This document shows, piece after piece, positions 54,161-64,000 of a stretch of 64,000 nucleotides of DNA. Origin of the DNA: Micrasema longulum. Taxonomy: Eukaryota; Arthropoda; Insecta; Trichoptera; Brachycentridae. The stretch lies in NCBI GenBank assembly GCA_022494885.1, contig JAGVSM010002847.1, positions 1 to 64,000 of the forward strand. Reading direction: 5' to 3'. Every line of letters starts with the position of its first letter. Position 1 is the stretch's first letter. The notes beneath the pieces were generated by a model that did not search any database, had not been told where the DNA came from, and saw nothing but the letters and a program-made list of their open reading frames with translations. Both the position numbers and the translations under genes were made by a program.

Positions 54161-55264
54161 CAGGGCCCAGAAACACAGTAAATAGGGTAGAATTATATTC
54201 GCTCTTCCGGCTCTATTTCCGGGGACGGTAAATCTGTTGGATTTTCATGGATAAGTGTTTCATTTTATTACGGGAGATAGGAAAAATAATCCAACTGCGG
54301 ACGTGTTTTAGATAGCAAATCACATAACGTGTAACCAACCGAACTCTAGCAGCGAAGCTAAGTTCCGAGTCAGTCCTTTGTTAGCGTCTAGGTTTTTTTA
54401 TTAACCTATAAATAATAATTCGACTTCATACGGTCAATAATAGACTTCATATTCTAGGCAATAAGTACCAAGACGTTGGTAAATCATTGCACGTTAAGTT
54501 TGGTACATACAGGACGGTCTTTTTTCTATATTTAATGAATAGAAGAAGCTAGTAAGAATGGTTCTAGAAAACATTTTTGGAAAGGTGGATAAAAAAAAGT
54601 GGTTAAAAACAAAGTTGTTTTATTTACTCCAATAAACGCCGATTTACGGAACTGAACTTTATTTCTACCAAATAAAAACGTGCGTATAAAAAAATAGTGC
54701 ACGTCGTAAAGAAATGTAATTTTATAAATCAAAATAATTGCAGTTTTTATTTTTTTAAATTTAATAAAAATAATATTGCTTTTAGTCTACTTCTGTCAAG
54801 TTGATAATGATCGTATCCATCTCACTTCACGCTTCCCGTCATCAAAAGAACAACATGACAATAACACTTGACTTACTAGCCATAATACGAGTATGTATCA
54901 ATCGTGCAGTTTTTTTGTTGTCCTCTAAAAATTAAATAGGAAAGAATTTATTAGTTAAGTATGCTTTGATAAAGAAGCTTGTGTAGCTTTGAAACTGGTA
55001 GGTAAAAAAAATAAGGTATTTTTAGTAATTATTTTATTTATTAAGCCACATTAAAAGTTTTACACACCATTCTTTATCTGACATGAAACTTTTAAAATTA
55101 TTTATTACCTTTTTTAAATGGACTTGAATAAGTTCTTGCGGGTTTTTTTGAGAATACTAATGCTTTTAGTTAAAAGTAATTATGAAATGAAGAAAATGTC
55201 ATTAAAAGTATTGTCCATCGCTAGCGACTACGTTTTCTCATCTTTCTGGCAGCATACGAATACC
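54161..55264. other. No gene; one hammerhead-like motif
   Basis: At 54,964-55,006 AAAGAAGCTTGTGTAGCTTT then GAAACTGGTAGG resembles the P-type core. TAGTGGTTAAAAAC-like sequence at 54,597 relates to the 50,391 palindrome. Nothing else recognised. Confidence 0.4.
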
Positions 55265-55425
55265 ATAATGATAGAACGACTAATATTTTGAGGTTATCCA
55301 CAAGGCGAGCTTTTGGCATTTTCATACGAACGGAAGTGTCACTCATCCTGGCCATGAGCTATCGATCGGAACAAGTGGTAATCGGAAGGAGTTATGTCCG
55401 GTGAATACGGTGATAAGTAATAGAA
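55265..55425 (-). pseudogene. mariner transposase remnant
   Basis: On the minus strand, from about 55,415, SPYSPDITPSDYHLFRSIAH, then a stop and HFRSYENAKSS. YSPDLxPSDYxLF with the third catalytic Asp, followed by HFxSYE, is the hallmark of mariner (DD34D) transposases near their C-terminus. Only about 45 codons remain, with two stops. Confidence 0.8.
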
Positions 55426-55619
55426 AAATAGGGTTCCGGTAGGCATAAGATCAAAGGGGGTGGATTCTTTTACCCTGATTATCTACAACTTCTCCCCTGT
55501 ATTCCTCGTGGCGTAGGGGGACTATCTACCTATTAAAAACGAATTTACTTTACAATATACAATTTATTGCTTATGATTGAATTCTAAATCTAAAAACGAT
55601 AGAGATTCAAATATTAAAT
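55426..55619. other. No gene recognised
   Basis: No supported frame. Confidence 0.35.
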
Positions 55620-56110
55620 TTAAGTAGGCACCAAAGTACTTGTTTATGTTTGAATTCTAAAACATAAATAATCAATTATTTTCAAATAAAGAATTCTTTT
55701 AGTAAAAGTCAAACTCTGCTCAGGGATGCACTTTAGTAAGGAATGTGATTTTCAAAAATGTATAGAATGTTAGTTGATATTATTTTGGTATAACCAAAAA
55801 TCCAGTAAAAAGAAATAAATGAGTAGAAATTATAAGGAATTCAATAAAATAATCTGATTAAGATCCATAAAAAAACGAATTCTGTCTGAAAACATTCAAA
55901 AACAAACTTTTTTATACACCAAAAAAATTACTTCCATCCATCTTTTTGTATCCGTACTCTCGGCGAATGCAACCCTGGTGATGGATAAAAAAAACATTTA
56001 CGCTCCTTACTTTTTTTCTACTAAATAAATTGAAGATTTTATGAGCTATAAACCTTCTCGCGGCAAAGATGTACATTGATCTGAAAACCGCACTTAAATC
56101 ACCTCGGACC
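55620..56110 (+). mobile_element. Element H, copy H4 (diverged)
   Basis: AGTCAAACTCTGCTCAGGGA, TTGATATTATTTTGGTATAA, GAATGCAACCCTGGTGATG and AAAACCGCACTTAAATCA match the H interior; the usual terminal block is altered after 56,105. A small hairpin (GCCAATC...GATTGGC) lies just downstream at 56,184-56,221. Confidence 0.65.
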
Positions 56111-56299
56111 GGTAGTTATCGAGTCCATCGAGGAGAACCATTCGAACACTGCCTTTTATATGTATTTAGATAGACTTAATAATGCCAATCTGTTGAGGCT
56201 TTCATAAGCCTGTTGATTGGCTTAAAAAATATATATATAAAAAGTCTCCACGAGAGTTCTGTGTGCTTCAGCTTAAGATTTTTTTGAAAAAAATAATGC

Positions 56300-56456
56300 C
56301 GTCAAATTGGGCAGTTTATATCAGAACTTTGGGACCAAAGCCTGATTTGGGAAGACGCAAAGGAGTTGGCAGCCAATAAAGATGCATGGAGGCTCTTTGT
56401 GAATACCATGTGCTCCAACTAGAGAGCGGACATGGAATGATGATGATGATGATAAA
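56300..56456 (+). mobile_element. RTE-like LINE 3' end
   Basis: AGAACTTTGGGACCAAAGCC, GAAGACGCAAAGGAGTTGGC, AGCCAATAAAGATGCATGGA and GAGCGGACATGGAATGATGA match the end of the 1,541-2,990 LINE. The coding sense is EDAKELAANKDAWRLFVN. It ends in GATGATGATGATAAA. Confidence 0.8.
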
Positions 56457-56898
56457 TAAAGTAGTTTTTTTCAGAAATTACTCAAATAAAAGTATTTTAA
56501 TACAGGGAAAAATTTATTTAAGTAAATTACTTTGTTAGAAAATGGAAATCAAATTGTGGTAGATAGAGGGGTTATGACTTGTCGTTGGCTGGTTTAATGT
56601 GACCTCTAGATTTAAAATTCATTTTTATCGTATTAAATTAAACACATTGTTTCAAGACTACTTAAAAAAATAAAAATATTTTGTCTTAAAATAGTACAAA
56701 CATAATAAATGAATGTCCTATTATTAACTTATATCTAATTATCATTAAAACATATACTAATTATTTACATTTCTAAACAATATACGTTCACTTAAAAAGA
56801 AAACTTCTATAAAGCTAACACGAATAAGATCACTTTATTATAAACTAACTTATCTGCTAAACACATGTTTTTTAAACTTTTGAGTTTATTTTGAACAA
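56457..56898. other. No gene; traces of SINE-3 and U
   Basis: 56,535-56,570 has TTAGAAAATGGAAATCAAAT (SINE-3, minus) and 56,570-56,605 has TTATGACTTGTCGTTGGCTG (U arm). The rest is AT-rich. Confidence 0.45.
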
Positions 56899-57490
56899 AT
56901 GACTAGCCTACAATCTGTATGGAATTCCGCAGCGAGACTTATTTTCGAAATCTCTAAGTTCAGTCATATCACTCCATTACTTCGGGAACTACACTGGCTA
57001 CGTTTTCTACAGAGGGTCGAATATAAACTCTGTTGGCTTATGTATAAGTCACTGCACAACTCTGCTCCGGAATATCTAAGGGAACTTTGCATTCCAGATG
57101 AACTAGCTGACAGGCGTCTCACGCTTAGATCAGCTACGTCTACGGCGAGAGGAAAAGTTATTATACCTCTACGCAAACAGCGCACTAAATTTAGTGAACG
57201 CGCATGTGCAGTCGCAGGCCCTATGGCATGGAATTCTCTCCCAGCAGAGGTGCGAAGCTGTAAAAGTGAAGCGATATTTCGGAAAAAACTTAAAACCCAC
57301 TGTTTTTTAAATCATTTCCAATAAATCCGTAGCATGTGACAACCAAATAAATTGTTTTAATTAAATTACAAATTCAAAAGCTTCAATTAAATATATTTAA
57401 CAAATGAATCACTATGCAAAGCGCCCTCGAGGTATTTTATTACGAAAATGGCGCTATATAAGTTATCCATAATAATAATAATAATTGGAA
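56899..57490 (+). pseudogene. CR1-type LINE RT C-terminus, well preserved
   Basis: A 141-codon frame reads LQSVWNSAARLIFEISKF, SHITPLLRELHWLRFLQRVE, YKLCWLMYKSLHNSAPEYL, DRRLTLRSATSTARGKVI, ERACAVAGPMAWNSLPAEV and FRKKLKTHCF. These are textbook CR1/L2-type ORF2 terminal blocks (NxAARL, HITPLLxxLHWLP, AGPxxWNSLP). It is open throughout. The 3' end has ACGAAAATGGCGCTATATAA and an (AAT)n tail. The copy at 8,580 is a more damaged relative. Confidence 0.9.
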
Positions 57491-57949
57491 GCACTTTCGA
57501 AAAGCACAGATCCATCCGTCTACAGGTGTTAATATGAACTAAATATAAAATATACAGAAATTTAAAATCTAGTTACTGAGAGGGGTGGGAGAAGCTAATA
57601 AAGTTGGGGTTGGTTTTATATAACGGGAATATTATAAGTATTGGTGTGGGATTTTGAAATAAAATATTATTCCATTTTTTTTTTGCGGTTCTAGATTTTC
57701 TAAGCCATTCATTATTTGGCCTTTACTTGTTATAGAATGAAGGCGTTTGATTTCATATGAATCAAAGAAATGATTTGCTTCCATTATGAGATTCGTAAAT
57801 TCTCAGAAAGTATTGTATTGTTGTAGGTACTGACGAATTAATATATTCTTATATCTTAGATTTATTCCGTACCCATGGTAATACATTAATATTTTAAAAA
57901 TAATTTTAGTTATATTTTTTTATCTACGTACAAAGGTAATCCTTATGTA
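57491..57949. other. No gene recognised
   Basis: AT-rich, no supported frame. Confidence 0.4.
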
Positions 57950-58620
57950 TATAATTCTTCTGAACGTGTGATGTCACTGAAATCCTCCTTAACGGCTTAA
58001 CCGATTGACGAGCAGTTTTCAGCGAAATGTAGATCTTTGCGCTGCGCGTGTTCGTAGGTATTGAAAGTTTCCATCAAATCTGTAAAAAAAAGTTAGAAGC
58101 ATAAATATTATTTTCATCGACCTACCAGGGTTGCATTAGACGAAAATGCTTAAAAATATACTTAAAAAATGGAAGGATGTTGTTTTTTTGTGTTTAAAAA
58201 AGTTTGTTTTTAAATGTTTACAAACAACATTCGCTTTTTATGGGAACCAATCAGGTTCTTTCCTTACATCACTTAGAATATCTTTCAATTTATTTATTTT
58301 TACTGGATTTTTGGTAATACTAAAATAATATTAACTGACATTCAATACATTTTTGAAAATCGCATTCATGAATAAAGTGCACCCCTGTTTGTGAGAAGAC
58401 CCGAGTTTGACATTTGCAAAAAGAATTCTGTACTTGAAAATTTATTATTTTATGTTTTGGAATTCAACCATAAACATGTACCTAGGTACCTACTTAAATT
58501 CAATATTTAAATATATATAATTTTTGGTTTTGGAATTCAATCATAAGCAAGTATCTAGGTACCTACTTATTACTAAAAAAAAATTCACGCTAATAGCAGG
58601 CAAGCCAACATGAATTTGAA
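57950..58620 (-). mobile_element. Element H, copy H5, uninterrupted
   Basis: From TGTGATGTCACTGAAATCCT through GCGCTGCGCGTG, ACCTACCAGGGTTGCATTAG and GTTTACAAACAACATTCGC to AGCAGGCAAGCCAACATG. It shows the empty site corresponding to the nested insertion in H1. A duplicated TTTTGGAATTCAA(C/T)CATAA...CTAGGTACCTACTTA segment lies at 58,450-58,570. Confidence 0.8.
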
Positions 58621-59124
58621 GTGTCCTCAGGTAAGGTAAGTCTCCATCTAACATGGAGCCTTTTCAGCCTGTTCTCAGATGAAGATTTTTAGCGTTAGAA
58701 ATTAAAAGTTTTTTTTACTTATATTGAAAGACCATTATTTCAAAAACTGAAATTACTTTGTTATAAAAAGCTATATTTTTTTTAGTAATTTGGTCTTTTG
58801 TTCGGGCGATAAAATCTATTGAGGTTAAATAAAAAATGGTGTAGTGTCAAAAGATAGCTGAATGAGAATGAGAAAACTGTCATCCAGGACAGTATCTAAG
58901 ATACGAAATTACAACTGTTCGTTCGCTTCTTAGAAATCCGGATATTAAGTCCTTCCGGTCTCTTGCTGGCACCGGAAGTGTTGTGGTTTGATGGAATCGT
59001 TAATTGGTGGGGCTTCGCAAATGGAAATGTCCACAGCAAACAAAGAAAATTATCACTATGATTAATTTATACTCACATTCAACAGGTTTTTTAATTAAGT
59101 AAGATAAACAACTTACACCCTACA
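58621..59124. other. No gene recognised
   Basis: A plus-strand frame near 58,896-59,060 is open for ~55 codons (LQLFVRFLEIRILSPSGLL) but is unrecognised. Confidence 0.3.
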
Positions 59125-59440
59125 ATGTTGTGAGTATGTCCAAATGCTTGCAGACTGGCTGGATTTTTTCCTTGGGGAGTTATTCATATTTAAATTTGTT
59201 GCAACAGAATATGTTGAATTAATTACCCGGTAAAAGAAGAAGTATGTAATTGGAAAATTGTTTTCAGGCGTTGCCTAGTAGATGAATTGGTTCCGCCAGA
59301 TGAATTTCAACCACATTATAAAGGTTTCAGCTCTTTTACTTCACAAAAGTCAACAGATGGAAGAGTTGAGGAAATATGGATGTTCAAACTAAAGCTAAAT
59401 GGTGAATGTTACACAGTGTGTAGAGTAAGCCAGCCAATGT
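59125..59440 (+). repeat. U repeat, copy U11, with open exon-like frame
   Basis: X remnant, then TTGTTTTCAG at 59,258-59,267 and an open frame from 59,268: RCLVDELVPPDEFQPHYKG, FSSFTSQKSTDGRVEEIWMF, KLKLNGECYTVCR. The copy is strongly diverged from U9, yet this frame stays open while the alternative frame in the same arm is stopped. See the findings for the captured-exon idea. Confidence 0.7.
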
Positions 59441-59577
59441 ATGCCAGCCAGTACTTGGGTTTGGAAGTGGATGAAAAATTAGCGTAGACAAAACATATCA
59501 AAGCAGTTATAAAAAAACTGGGTCCAATTATTGGATTAATGAAAAGAACAGAAGTCTTCGATAAAAGGACAAAATTA

Positions 59578-59985
59578 ATTTATTTCATTTTTATTTTAAT
59601 TTTATTTTATTTGTGATTTTTACAGCTATTACATAAACAAAAAGAGTAGAAAAATATTTACAATACTAGAGCCAATTAAAAAAATCCACTGTTAATCTAA
59701 TGACATATATGTGAAAAGAGTTTACGTAATTTTATGTGTGTGACGTTTGTATTCATGTGTATGTGAATGTGTGTATGCGTGAATGAATGAGGGAGAGGGT
59801 AGATGTGCGTGTAGGAATGAATGAGGGAGAGGGTGCGTGTGTGTGGGTGCGTAAGTATAAAAAAATAATTGTTTAAAATTTGTAATTAACTTTTGTTTAA
59901 ATTCAAATCAAGAAATGTTATAAATTGTATTTTCTAGAAGTATCTTAAATTTCAAAACCGTATTCTGAAAAACAAGCATTTTATT
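59578..59985 (-). mobile_element. Inserted LINE 3' UTR (same family as 37,236)
   Basis: TTTATTTTAATTTTATTTTA at the left is the A-tail in coding sense. The minus strand carries CACCCACACACACGCACCCT like 38,050-38,090. GAATGAATGAGGGAGAGGGT occurs twice in tandem (59,780-59,835). AAAATTAA is found at both junctions, a possible short target duplication. Confidence 0.7.
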
Positions 59986-60171
59986 TAAAAATTAAATACA
60001 AAGCTTTTAGATTTCCACACTTTGTATATGGATTCATAATATGGTTGCAATGTAGTAAACATGTGCAAGAATCAATACAAAGAGCAATGAGTAAAGCACT
60101 TAATGTAACATTTAATTTTAATAAATATACTAGAACCACAAATTTATATAGAATAACAAAAATGCTCAATC

Positions 60172-60751
60172 TATAGTAGGGCCAATTTAATCGGTCACAT
60201 TTGACATTTGTTGGTTTTAGCTTCATAGTGAGGTGACCTGCTTAAATACATTGATTAAAGTGAATGAATCGATTCGGATTTCAAACTTATGTGAATTGAA
60301 TTCAGTTACTATGAAAAAATACTTATGGATCCTGTAATTTTATTTTAAAAATCATTAGTCAAATCCCTGTCCCATTATTATTTTCTATCTTAAATTTAAG
60401 GAACAAAATAAGATAAGTACATAATTTAACAAAATTATCAACATTCGATTTTTCTGGGTAACATCCCTAGTGTTTAAAAAGAAAAAGAGTTCACTGATGC
60501 AACATTGTAACGACGTTTATAACAGGAAAAGTTTATTATGTTTAGAATGGTGTATTAGTAAGAGTAAATCGTAAAATTACCTTCTTTTGTCATTATTACA
60601 ATAAATATGCAATCGTAATTGAAAAAAGTTAAGCAATTGTGCAGTTCTAAGTTCGAAAAAATAAATAATATTTTATACCCGCCCTTACAAGGTTATGTTG
60701 TTGAATTTTTATGAAGTGTCAAATGTGACCTATTCAATTGGCTCTACTGTA
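60172..60751. mobile_element. 576-bp TA-flanked MITE, pogo/Tigger-like ends
   Basis: Element 60,174-60,749: TAGTAGGGCCAATTTAATCG at the left, inverted CAGTAGAGCCAATTGAATAG at the right, then GTCACATTTGACA on both. TA on each side (60,172-60,173 and 60,750-60,751). Removing it joins the LINE frame. No transposase. Confidence 0.8.
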
Positions 60752-60964
60752 GAGGAATTAATCTACACAGAAAAAATAAAAATGATATTTAAGATGAAAA
60801 TGAAAAAAATAAAGACAAATATTAAATTTAATTTTAACAACAACATACATAAAATAAATACAAGAGCGTCAAATAATTTAACTTGCGAACAACCTTAGAC
60901 AAACAGAAACGGAAACAGTTTTGTGTATACAGCAATAATTTTTTACAATTCACTTTCTAATGAC

Positions 60965-61565
60965 TGAAATTCAATATGGGATTATCCTGAACTATTATCT
61001 CTCATCAACTTCAGGGTGCCTGGGAAAATGACTAGACAGGTGCCACCGATTTGTAGCAACAATTCACCGACAGTGTATACTTGTAATGCCGTATTAAACA
61101 GACTTCATGAACTCGGCAATAGTTATTCCCACGTATCTGATATATTTAGAGTAGGGTATTGTTCCTATAGAACAAACCTTTTGAACTTATTCAAAGATGG
61201 TGAATGGTAATTATATTTATTTATTCATGCATTTTATAATAAATACAGTTTTTACAGCTGTATGAAACAGTACTTATGATTTTCTTGTTTTTTTTTTTGT
61301 ACTTATGATTTTCTTGTTTTACTTTAAAATATTCTATTATTTAATTTAGTTTTTTACATTTATTCTTGAATTGTTTAAACTTTCTACAGAATATGTTGTA
61401 TAATTTTTAAGTTAATTTTTAAATTTAAATCTTGTATATTTTTTTTTTATAAATCTTGGGTAAAAGGAAATTTATGTTTTTAAATAAAAAAAAATATTAA
61501 GCCAAATATGTTAGTATTATAAATTTATGTAAAAGGCAGATTTTCCGTTTATGTAAAAAAAATCA
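60965..61565 (+). pseudogene. Jockey-type LINE C-terminus and 3' UTR, copy 2
   Basis: The frame 61,016-61,210 reads MPGKMTRQVPPICSNNSPTV, CNAVLNRLHELGNSYSHV, then IFRVGYCSYRTNLLNLF. It matches 21,900-22,130 closely. The 3' UTR has the same CAAATATGTTAGTATTATAA end. 5'-truncated. Confidence 0.8.
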
Positions 61566-62099
61566 AAATATGGTCTTTTCAAGAACACTATACACTCAGT
61601 TTTGCCACAAATATCTTTTCATAAAAGCTGTTGCAAGCAGATCATGTGTGTTAACAGCTTTTTTGCATTAAGCACTTCAATAAAAATACCTCTAAAAGTC
61701 GTTTCTGGAAGATTGATATCACATGGCACAGTAACCCACTAAACCCTCGCACAGATTGTAAATACCCGTGGCATTGTCAGATCTCCTATTCGAATTTATT
61801 TCCCTTAAAGCATGGGTGATTTTACGAGCAACCTTTGTGTTGGATCATCCTTTCGGGGGATTAGGGGTAAGAAATGCACCCAAAATGGCGTAAAAGGTTT
61901 CTGGATATCGAATGAATATGATGAAAGTTAGTTTTTTTTGACACCGGTCGTCTGAGAAAAAAAATAATGCTTCAAGGGACAGAATGTGAATTGTTCAAGA
62001 GAGAGAAAAAAAAGATAAAAAACAAACATATTCCTTGTTTTCGTCTATATTTAAAATACCAATTTTCTTTGTTGAGCATTTTGTCTCTAAAATAATATT
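61566..62099. other. No gene recognised
   Basis: No supported frame; no partner repeat recognised. Confidence 0.4.
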
Positions 62100-62560
62100 T
62101 TTACTCAAGTTGTAGAGATGCTATTCCACGAATAGTGATTTCGCCCAAAACTTATATTTGACAACGCTCTCGACAGAATGTTACGCAGTTATGCAATAAT
62201 AATTTTTTAAAAAACATATAAATATTTTAGAAATTTGTTTTCATACATAAATGTAAAAAATAAATTTCATGAAAATTCATTGCTAGAAAAACGCGACGTG
62301 TTTGGGCTTGGTTATTGTGACGTCAATATTCGTGATAATGTTTAAAACAAATTTCAATGGCCAGGAACAAATAAACATAAATCGTGACGTATCAGGGGCG
62401 TGGCCAATGGAATGTCCGTTTTGCCGAAATTAAATATTACAAATTTAAAAATATTCGCAAAAAAATATTTTTTTTACCACAGATTTCATAAATTTTATTA
62501 CTCTGAAAATGTTTTAATAAAAGTGATATTTCCTCAGAGTAATGCGTTACCTAGAAAGAA
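62100..62560 (+). repeat. Dispersed repeat E, copy 2
   Basis: GAAAAACGCGACGTGTTTGG, ATTGTGACGTCAATATTCGT, AAATCGTGACGTATCAGGGG and CGTGGCCAATGGAATG match 11,770-11,920. It ends about 170 bp before the THAP exon. Confidence 0.7.
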
Positions 62561-62589
62561 GCCCTACCACTATATTTCATAAAACGCAA

Positions 62590-62728
62590 ACGATGTTAGT
62601 TTTTTGGTTAACAACCAATTGGTGGCCATTTTGTTTTATTCGACAACATAAACATAACGGTTCGGTCGGATGCTTTTGTAGCTGTGCTAGGCATTGTTTG
62701 TAAAAAACTTGGATATTTAAAATCGGCT
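62590..62728 (+). promoter_or_regulatory. Upstream region of the THAP exon
   Basis: Less AT-rich than average. It includes ACCAATTGGTGGCCATTTTG (CCAAT-type) and GGTTCGGTCGG, with no repeat match. A promoter or 5' UTR is likely from position alone; no TATA at canonical distance. Confidence 0.35.
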
Positions 62729-62799
62729 ATGATGAATTGCAGTATGTTTGGTTGCAGCAGTAGGAGCGTCAAAGGTGTTAAAAGAGTCAGTTTTCACAG
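62729..62799 (+). CDS. First coding exon of a THAP-domain protein (partial)
   Basis: From ATG at 62,729 the frame reads MMNCSMFGCSSRSV, KGVKRVSFHR and then meets a consensus splice donor (CACAG|GTAATT) at 62,799/62,800, phase 2. CxxxxC followed by a basic loop and SFHR is the start of a THAP zinc-coordinating C2CH domain, a sequence-specific DNA-binding fold found in animal transcriptional regulators and in P-element-like transposases; SFHR is normally followed by FP, expected in the next exon. The second ATG (62,732) gives the more usual start MNCS. Acceptors at 62,910 and 62,932 lead straight to stops, so exon 2 is not seen and probably lies beyond the window. Its sequence matches no repeat here. 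A host gene and a THAP-bearing transposon gene both remain possible. Confidence 0.75.
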
Positions 62800-63059
62800 G
62801 TAATTGATTCCTAATATTTCCCATAATTAACATTGATTTCTGGCATTCATTGTCCTGACACGTGTATTATGTTGCTTAAAAACTTTCCTTATATCAACAT
62901 ATTTACTTCAGATACTATTTTTTCTCAATTTAGGGGATAAATTTGTGAATTAAAGTATGTTTACTGTTGATAATGAGAGTTGATTATGGGTTATATGTCA
63001 GGGTCGCACTAGGCATCCATACAGAGTTCAAATTTTACTCGAAAAAACGTTAACGTTGA
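62800..63059 (+). other. Start of the intron after the THAP exon
   Basis: Begins GTAATTGATT. AT-rich, with no usable acceptor and continuing open frame. Confidence 0.5.
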
Positions 63060-63690
63060 AATCTCATCTAGAATGACGTGTCTAAATTTCACCCCCTCGG
63101 GAGTCATTAAGATTAACAAATTACAACAGGGGTGGAGAATACCTTAAATAAGGGAATATGGAAGTCTAGGCATTTACAGGGCTTATGACCTGTAGTTGAC
63201 TGGTTTAAGTGGCCACTTTACACACTGTGTAACATTCACCATTTTGCCTATGTTTGAACATCCAAATTTCTTCAATTCTTCCATCTGTTGATTTTAGTGA
63301 AGTTAAAGAGCTGAAACCTTTATTTATCTTCAATGTTCTTCATCCCTGTTGTAATATGTTAATATAAACAGCTCCCAGGAAGTTGAATCCAGTCTTTGAC
63401 TACAAAAATTTGGACAAACTCAAAATATTGTTGATGAATCCACCTGGTCCATGAAAAAGTAAAGAAAATTAAAAAAATAAGATTTTCAGGCGTTGCCAAG
63501 TATCTAGGTTAAATAATAATCTAATTACACGAATCTCACTTGCATGAATAAATGTTTCAGCTCTTTAAACTCACAAACATCAACAAATGAAAGAATTGAA
63601 GATATATAGATGTTCAATATGGGCAAAATGGTGAATGTTACACAGTGTGTAAAGTGGCCACTTAAACCAGCCATTAATTTATTAATTTAT
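63060..63690. repeat. U repeat, copy U12, complete palindrome
   Basis: X (63,085-63,150), minus arm (63,155-63,320), inverted X (63,345-63,430) and degraded plus arm (63,435-63,690, with TTTTCAGGCGTTGCC). The minus arm keeps the short open frame; the plus arm has frame breaks. It ends at GTTTAAACCAGCC-like sequence where a LINE tail starts. It lies within the putative THAP intron. Confidence 0.8.
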
Positions 63691-63699
63691 ACTTTTACA

Positions 63700-64000
63700 T
63701 TGCTTGAATTCTTTTTTTTATACAGAATAATGTTCCCTCACTGGGATGTCCCGTGCCGAAGGAAACATTTTACAAAATGTGAAACATGCCTAAGATTAGC
63801 TATTTAACTAATTTAACATAATAATAACAATAAAAAAAACATAATTAATCCAATTAACCTAATTATAATTGTAATAATAAAAAATAAAAATATTCATAAA
63901 AAACATAACCAATTTATATAGACCAATTAAAAAAAAATCATAAACAGTGCATACATTTTACCTATTTGGCTTCATCCATTCGACGATCCGCGCGCAACCC
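63700..64000 (-). pseudogene. Jockey-type LINE 3' end, inverse of 15,485-15,870
   Basis: On the minus strand from the window edge: CGRIVEWMKPNR and a stop, then GGTTAATTGGATTAATTATG and CTTAGGCATGTTTCACATTT, ending in TATAAAAAAAAG. It is cut by the window edge. Confidence 0.7.

Larger units (their letters stand above)
59440..60964 (+). pseudogene. LINE RT C-terminus broken by two later insertions
   Basis: The pieces read in order: SQYLGLEVDEKLA, a stop and TKHIKAVIKKLGPIIGLMKR (59,445-59,575); then after the first insert FRFPHFVYGFIIWLQCSKHV and KALNVTFNFNKYTRTTNLYR (59,985-60,173); then after the second insert EELIYTEKIKMIFKMKMKK and NNNIHKINTRASNNL (60,752-60,895). Together they cover the region after the RT palm of a Jockey/CR1-like ORF2. 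A few stops lie within the pieces. Confidence 0.8.

Overview
The window looks like intergenic or very large intronic DNA of an insect-like arthropod. It is strongly AT-rich and has no operons or dense coding. It is packed with decayed non-LTR retrotransposons (LINEs), tRNA-headed SINEs, fold-back/MITE elements and remnants of mariner, piggyBac and hAT transposons. The species cannot be named from sequence alone. Only one exon looks like a host-type gene: the start of a THAP zinc-finger protein at 62,729-62,799 (+), ending in a splice donor.

Layout. 0-7 kb: Jockey-, RTE- and R1/I-type LINE remnants, one carrying a clean 14-bp target-site duplication (3,646-4,395), a piggyBac C-terminus beside a long inverted repeat, and a possible TATA/Inr promoter near 7.06 kb. 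7-16 kb: copies of an abundant repeat called U here, a CR1-type tail inside a duplicated segment, Penelope-like pieces with a hammerhead-like core, and a nested insertion with a visible target duplication (12.4-12.9 kb). 16-29 kb: LINE tails on both strands, tRNA-Gly-like SINEs and large fold-back repeats. 29-36 kb: a tandem ~160-bp module, a copy of element H, a Val-like SINE, a quiet 32-35 kb stretch and a piggyBac-like end. 36-47 kb: more LINE tails, an RNase H pseudogene and a GC-rich palindrome. 47-58 kb: a TA-flanked MITE, a 611-bp hAT-like element with an 8-bp duplication, further H copies, a mariner fragment and a second CR1 tail. 58-64 kb: a LINE broken by two later insertions, an E repeat, the THAP exon and a composite U element.

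Most recognised coding remnants are the C-terminal end of a reverse transcriptase or RNase H protein followed by an A-rich tail. This is the usual outcome of 5'-truncated LINE insertion. The SINE ends in the same GATGATG-type tail as the RTE-like LINE, which suggests the LINE supplied the machinery for the SINE.

The best candidates for something undescribed are two. The U repeat carries what looks like a captured exon: a splice acceptor, then a frame with CLVC and CYTVC motifs that stays open in several diverged copies. The second is the recurring hammerhead-like core shared by Penelope-like fragments. All family assignments come from reading motifs by eye; no database search was run.
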